From Ktedonobacteraceae bacterium (GTDB lineage Bacteria; Chloroflexota; Ktedonobacteria; Ktedonobacterales; Ktedonobacteraceae): 9,478 bases of DNA. The stretch covers positions 1 to 9,478 of the forward strand of contig JADBKA010000184.1 in NCBI GenBank assembly GCA_014896635.1. Direction: 5' to 3'. Of the stretch, positions 6,325 to 9,478 are shown in pieces (the first letter of the stretch is position 1; each line of letters opens with the position of its first letter). The translations under genes and the position numbers were made by a program. The notes below the pieces were generated by a model. The model saw only the letters and a list, made by a program, of their open reading frames with translations, made no database searches and was not told the origin of the DNA.

Positions 6325-6360
6325 AAAAAAAGACGGAAATGTGCCATGTGATAGATGCAC
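6325..6360 (-). terminator. Weak terminator candidate after the kinase gene
   Basis: Just after the kinase stop (leftward), GTGC (6360-6357) can pair with GCAC (6344-6341). Two further A-T pairs are possible with a bulge. About nine bases later comes a run of seven T on the transcribed sense (A-run at 6325-6331). The stem is short and the spacer long, so this is only a tentative intrinsic terminator. Confidence 0.28.
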
Positions 6361-6365
6361 GCTTT

Positions 6366-8366
6366 CTACTGACCTGCCGCGTAGATGCTCAGATTACTGT
6401 AGGTGACATCGGCGGTATTGCCGCCCTGAGCAGTGGTTGCCAGGAAAGCGATGTCGCCGGTTGTATATTTAGCGTCCTGGATGGTTGTCAGGTAGATGCC
6501 ATTGATGTAGAAAAGCAGGCTATTGCTGTGGGCGATCACCTGCAACCTGTTTTTCGCGTTTACTCCGGTCTTCAGAGCGGACGTGGCTGTCCAGTCCTGT
6601 AAGATTGCATTGCCGCTGCCGGTGTTGAAGTTGTTGGACCGCCAGATTTTGTAGTTGCCCTGTGTATCGACCTCGAAGAGGTAGCCGGCGTAGGAGCCGA
6701 CAGCGTTCGTGCTGATGCGGAAGAAAAGACCGCCGCTGTGTCCACTGGCGATGCTCACATTAGCTGCGATAGTGGCATTGTCATACTGTGCTCCCGTCTC
6801 GCGGCAGCCGACAAGCCCGCTCTGGAAAAAGCCTTCGCCGATAATGACATGATAGCCGTCTGACCTGAAAACACAATTTTTCGTCTGGTCCCATTGAGCA
6901 TTGGTAGTCTGTGGCGCGTTCGGGTTATTGAGCGGGTCCTGATAGACAGGCTGGCCTGCCGTTGCGGTCTGTATAACCCCGGCTGTGGCGCTGGCCTGTG
7001 CCTGGGCCGTTGCAGTGGTACCGGCGACGGCTGTAGCACTGGCGTTCTGTGCCTGCTGTGTTGCGGTCGCGGCGGCAGCCTGGGCCGTCGCAGTGGTGTC
7101 GGGGGTAGCGGTGGGTTGATTGGTGGGGCTGGTTGCGACAGTAGAGGTCTGTGAAGTTGCCGTCTGTGTGGGAACCGGGGTATTCTGCGCAAATGGCTGC
7201 TTCCATAAAATGTAAATCATCGGTCCGACCACAATCAGCAGCGTGATCAGGGCAATCACCGCCACGATCCGCCCCTGTGTGCGCTCAGGTGATGGTCGAT
7301 GCTGGCGGGATGGCACCACCTGTTGTCCTGTTCCAGAATAGAACTGCTGTGGGTAGACCGGCGTTTGTCGCCCGCCGGTATAGGCTGGATGAGGTGCGGA
7401 CTGCCGCATTCTGGTGGCGTTTTCTGGTACCGGAGGCAGGACCAACCGCGTTTCCTGCCGCGTCGGCATAAGTGTTGCGGTGCCGGGAATTTCTCCCCAG
7501 GTGGAATGGGCAGCGTGTTCTGCCGTGCTGCCTCGTCCTGCTACCGCGTTACAGAAGGCTTCCGCCATCTCACCTGCGCTTCTATAACGCAATTCTGGCC
7601 GCTTTTCAAGCGCCTTTAAAATGACGCGCTCAACCTGCGGCGGAATCGTGGGAACGATGCTGCGCGGCGACGGCGGCGCTTTCGTCGCGTGCATGGTGAT
7701 GACGGCAATTTGACTGTTTCCCACAAAGGGAAGGCGCCCCGTGACCATCTCGAAAAGCAAAACGCCGAGCGAGTAGAGATCGCTGCGCACACTGACAGCG
7801 CCATCCGGCTCAAACAGTTCGGGAGCGATATAATCGACGGTTCCCAGTACACTGCCGGTGGTGGTCAACTGCGTACTCTCAGTCATGGTACGGGCGATAC
7901 CAAAATCGGCGAGATAGCAGTGATCCTCCTCATCCAGCAGAACGTTTGATGATTTGATATCGCGGTGAATAATGCCATGGGAATGGATATAGTCAAGGCC
8001 GCCGGCTATCTCACTCAGGTAGCGACATACATCCTTCAAGGGCAGCGCCCCCTGCTGCCTGATTCGCGTACGCAAACTACCCCCTGCAAGATAAGGCATG
8101 ATGATATAGTATTGTGGGTAGCCATCAAGCATGGTTTGGCCGGTATCATATACTGGCACCAGGTGGGGGTTATTCAAAGACGCCATCAGGCGCGCCTCAC
8201 GCACGAAGCGCCGCAGCATGGCCTCATCTTCGCGCTTGAAGACCTTGACGGCTATTTCACGTTCAAAGCGGGGATCATAGCCCAGGTAGACATCGGCCAT
8301 CCCGCCTCTACCGATGAGCCTGTGCAACTGATAGCGGTCAAGGGTCCTTCCCTCCAGACCTGACAT
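6366..8366 (-). CDS. Receptor-like Ser/Thr protein kinase (PknB-like) with TATAQA linker and lectin-like ectodomain
   Basis: This is a Hanks-type kinase that phosphorylates Ser/Thr of cytosolic targets under control of an extracellular sensor. The 666-residue product carries the Gly-rich loop GRGGMADVYLG (19-29), K41 in AVK, HRDIKSSN (134-141), DFG (154-156), GTVDYIAPE (175-183) and later kinase subdomains to about 275. All catalytic residues are present. A Pro/Gln-rich juxtamembrane part precedes one membrane span (about 366-387). Outside come a Thr/Ala/Gln-rich linker (about 396-471) and a beta-rich domain (about 475-663). That domain resembles the LamG/DUF1080-like concanavalin fold, with GGLFFRIS, YLFEVDTQGNYKIWR, NRLQVIAHSNSLLFYING and GDIAFLA, and two Cys (498, 521) that could pair. 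PASTA repeats are absent, so the ligand is unknown. ATG 8366 is preferred because GGAG lies 6 nt upstream; GTG 8378 would add four residues and has no SD. The upstream LysM protein suggests an envelope role. Confidence 0.93.
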   Translation of the reverse strand: MSGLEGRTLDRYQLHRLIGRGGMADVYLGYDPRFEREIAVKVFKREDEAMLRRFVREARLMASLNNPHLVPVYDTGQTMLDGYPQYYIIMPYLAGGSLRTRIRQQGALPLKDVCRYLSEIAGGLDYIHSHGIIHRDIKSSNVLLDEEDHCYLADFGIARTMTESTQLTTTGSVLGTVDYIAPELFEPDGAVSVRSDLYSLGVLLFEMVTGRLPFVGNSQIAVITMHATKAPPSPRSIVPTIPPQVERVILKALEKRPELRYRSAGEMAEAFCNAVAGRGSTAEHAAHSTWGEIPGTATLMPTRQETRLVLPPVPENATRMRQSAPHPAYTGGRQTPVYPQQFYSGTGQQVVPSRQHRPSPERTQGRIVAVIALITLLIVVGPMIYILWKQPFAQNTPVPTQTATSQTSTVATSPTNQPTATPDTTATAQAAAATATQQAQNASATAVAGTTATAQAQASATAGVIQTATAGQPVYQDPLNNPNAPQTTNAQWDQTKNCVFRSDGYHVIIGEGFFQSGLVGCRETGAQYDNATIAANVSIASGHSGGLFFRISTNAVGSYAGYLFEVDTQGNYKIWRSNNFNTGSGNAILQDWTATSALKTGVNAKNRLQVIAHSNSLLFYINGIYLTTIQDAKYTTGDIAFLATTAQGGNTADVTYSNLSIYAAGQ
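6954..7175 (-). repeat. Thr/Ala/Gln low-complexity linker of the kinase with a 26-residue period
   Basis: This stretch encodes kinase residues 398-471. The motif TTATAQA appears at residues 424 and 450, exactly 26 residues apart. At DNA level, 20-nt segments beginning at 7000 and 7078 differ by one base and lie 78 bp apart. The second unit is incomplete. It probably arose by tandem duplication and serves as a flexible, wall-spanning spacer between membrane and ectodomain. Length variation between strains would be expected. Confidence 0.65.
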
Positions 8367-8372
8367 AGAGTT

Positions 8373-8376
8373 CTCC
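8373..8376 (-). promoter_or_regulatory. Ribosome binding site fixing the kinase start
   Basis: GGAG on the minus strand lies 6 nt before ATG 8366. It overlaps the alternative in-frame GTG at 8378-8376, which itself has no SD, so translation most likely starts at 8366. Confidence 0.55.
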
Positions 8377-8393
8377 ACAGATTATTGCAAGAG

Positions 8394-8410
8394 ACAATAT
8401 TTAACATTGT
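8394..8410. promoter_or_regulatory. 17-bp inverted repeat downstream of the kinase -10 (possible operator)
   Basis: ACAAT (8394-8398) and ATTGT (8406-8410) form a symmetric element with a 7-bp centre. It lies just after the predicted start point (near 8415) of the kinase promoter. A related palindrome, TTGTTACAA (8451-8459), sits upstream of the -10. The pair could be operator sites flanking the promoter, or the downstream one could form a leader hairpin. AT-rich leaders produce such repeats by chance fairly often. Confidence 0.3.
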
Positions 8411-8421
8411 AGTGTTCTTCT

Positions 8422-8427
8422 ATTATA
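8422..8427 (-). promoter_or_regulatory. -10 box of the kinase gene
   Basis: A perfect TATAAT is read leftward in the 111-bp gap between the LysM gene and the kinase, about 56 bp before ATG 8366. The hexamer 17 bp upstream (TGCGGT) is a poor -35, so an activator or alternative sigma factor may be needed. It implies the kinase can be transcribed separately from the LysM gene. Confidence 0.42.
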
Positions 8428-8477
8428 AGATATTGGACGCATGCACCGCATTGTTACAAAATAGATGACTCGCATTG

Positions 8478-9478
8478 CTAAATCTTGACGTAGGTATGGG
8501 TGTCTTCGTCGTAGCGGTAGATGGGATTGCCGGGCTGAAATTTCAGGTTGCCGTTGTGATCGGCGCTCAGCCAGAGCAGCACGCGCGTCCCCACTGGCAG
8601 TCGTAGTGGGTAGCGCCAGTGATCGAGTGCACCAGGCCCGGTCACACCAAGCAACCAGGCGCCACCATCAATATCAATCGTGTTGGGCTGAAGAGCGTCG
8701 CAAGGTGTCCCTTGATCATCATGAGTGTTATCGACCTGAAGGTCGCACGCCTGCACGGTCATGCCGTTCAGCGGCGCGGCAGGGTCCACATAGGGATAAT
8801 CGGCAAAGCCTGCTATCGGCTTACGTGCCAGCCTGGCCTGCGCCCAGACCCATGAGCCAACCCGCACCGGCAGGCCAGTCTTTACCTGCATGCGTACTTC
8901 TACTTGCGGAGCGATGCGCACCGTCAGCAGACAACCTCTGGAGCAATCGACGCTGGATGCGTCTTCGCGTGTGACATGGATGAGCGGTGTGGGCAGAACC
9001 TCTTTCGGGGAAACTGCCTCGATCTTCTGCACGACGCCGCCCAGAGCTGCCAGAGGATAGTGTGGTAGAAGCGACAGTACAGTACCAGGGTGAATATTAT
9101 GGCAATCGTGTCCCATAACTGCATTGAGCGCTTTTACCGTCTCCGGTTTGACATCGCTAAAGATCTGTCCTGCTGCCTCCATATGCATCTGGAAAGTCAG
9201 GATAGAGTCGCAGGAATCGCCTTCCTGCACAGTGTAGAGCACCGGGCCAACTTGAGGAAGAACAGTGGATAAAGGGGGAAGCGGCGTTGGTGTTACCGAA
9301 GGAACAGGTCCGGTAATGGTATAGAAAAAACTCGTCAGTGACGGGAGAATCTGTCCGCCGAGGTGCGTCCCGAAGGCAAAAACGGGAATTGCAATAATGA
9401 CCAGGGCCGGCAATAAGAAAAGGAATTTCCAGGGGATGCGTTGTAGTATAATGCGCAAATTATCAACGTGCTGAGGAG
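8478..9478 (-). CDS. Membrane-anchored LysM-type exported protein (5' end beyond the window)
   Basis: LysM domains bind N-acetylglucosamine-containing glycans, chiefly peptidoglycan. Counting from an internal TTG at 9458, residues 1-10 are basic and 11-30 form a membrane anchor or signal (KFLFLLPALVIIAIP). A Pro/Thr linker follows (about 50-72), then a LysM-like domain (about 74-131) with YTVQEGDSCDSI and HPGTVLSLLP, then an unrecognised C-terminal region (about 137-326) rich in beta-strand-like stretches. Six Cys (83, 119, 172, 176, 238, 253) lie outside the membrane and may form disulfides. The frame stays open from TTG 9458 to the right window edge, and no SD precedes that TTG. The true start is therefore probably beyond 9478 and the gene is entered as partial. 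No hydrolase motif is visible, so it is likely a wall-binding or sensory protein. It lies upstream of, and in the same direction as, the kinase. Confidence 0.75.
   Translation of the reverse strand, partial: PQHVDNLRIILQRIPWKFLFLLPALVIIAIPVFAFGTHLGGQILPSLTSFFYTITGPVPSVTPTPLPPLSTVLPQVGPVLYTVQEGDSCDSILTFQMHMEAAGQIFSDVKPETVKALNAVMGHDCHNIHPGTVLSLLPHYPLAALGGVVQKIEAVSPKEVLPTPLIHVTREDASSVDCSRGCLLTVRIAPQVEVRMQVKTGLPVRVGSWVWAQARLARKPIAGFADYPYVDPAAPLNGMTVQACDLQVDNTHDDQGTPCDALQPNTIDIDGGAWLLGVTGPGALDHWRYPLRLPVGTRVLLWLSADHNGNLKFQPGNPIYRYDEDTHTYVKI

Noticed and set aside
6755..7192. Alternative leftward frame inside the kinase gene, very Pro/Arg-rich
   Set aside because: It is a frame shadow of the Thr/Ala-rich kinase linker; the kinase frame is continuous and motif-rich.

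Overview
The window looks like chromosomal DNA of a Ktedonobacteria-type member of the Chloroflexota. This is an inference from gene style. The base composition is moderate, starts are mixed ATG/GTG, and there is a zinc-ribbon protein with a Pro/Gln/Tyr-rich linker. There is also a Hanks-type Ser/Thr kinase whose membrane span is followed by a Thr/Ala-rich 'TATAQA' linker and a beta-rich ectodomain. No rRNA, tRNA, CRISPR array or intact transposase was seen.

Layout. The left half is transcribed rightward: an intergenic leader with a probable promoter (1-206), comEA (207-1031), comEC (1091-3664) and a small zinc-ribbon membrane protein (about 3776-4396). The right half is transcribed leftward and converges on it. 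From its upstream end it holds a LysM-type membrane-anchored exported protein open at the right window edge (8478-9478), a receptor-like Ser/Thr kinase (6366-8366), an unknown protein with an acidic tail (5710-6159) and a tyrosine-recombinase-fold protein (4422-5432). The two blocks meet in a 25-bp gap between stop codons near 4397-4421.

How the genes may work together. ComEA (membrane-anchored DNA receptor) and ComEC (inner-membrane DNA channel) form the DNA-import core of natural transformation. The rightward block is therefore a competence locus. Both proteins lack residues usually treated as diagnostic: ComEA lacks the helix-hairpin-helix glycines and ComEC lacks nearly the whole metallo-beta-lactamase active site. 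The facing tyrosine-recombinase-like protein also lacks several catalytic residues but keeps the second Arg, the Lys and a candidate Tyr. The kinase and its LysM neighbour look like an envelope-sensing pair, in which a lectin-like ectodomain replaces the PASTA repeats of typical PknB kinases.

The most notable points are the coordinated decay of the ComEA/ComEC motifs, the degenerate recombinase, the kinase ectodomain with a 26-residue linker repeat, and a three-copy repeat array of about 22-23 bp (6180-6240). That array abuts the SD-less start of the unknown gene and may be a solo insertion-sequence end.
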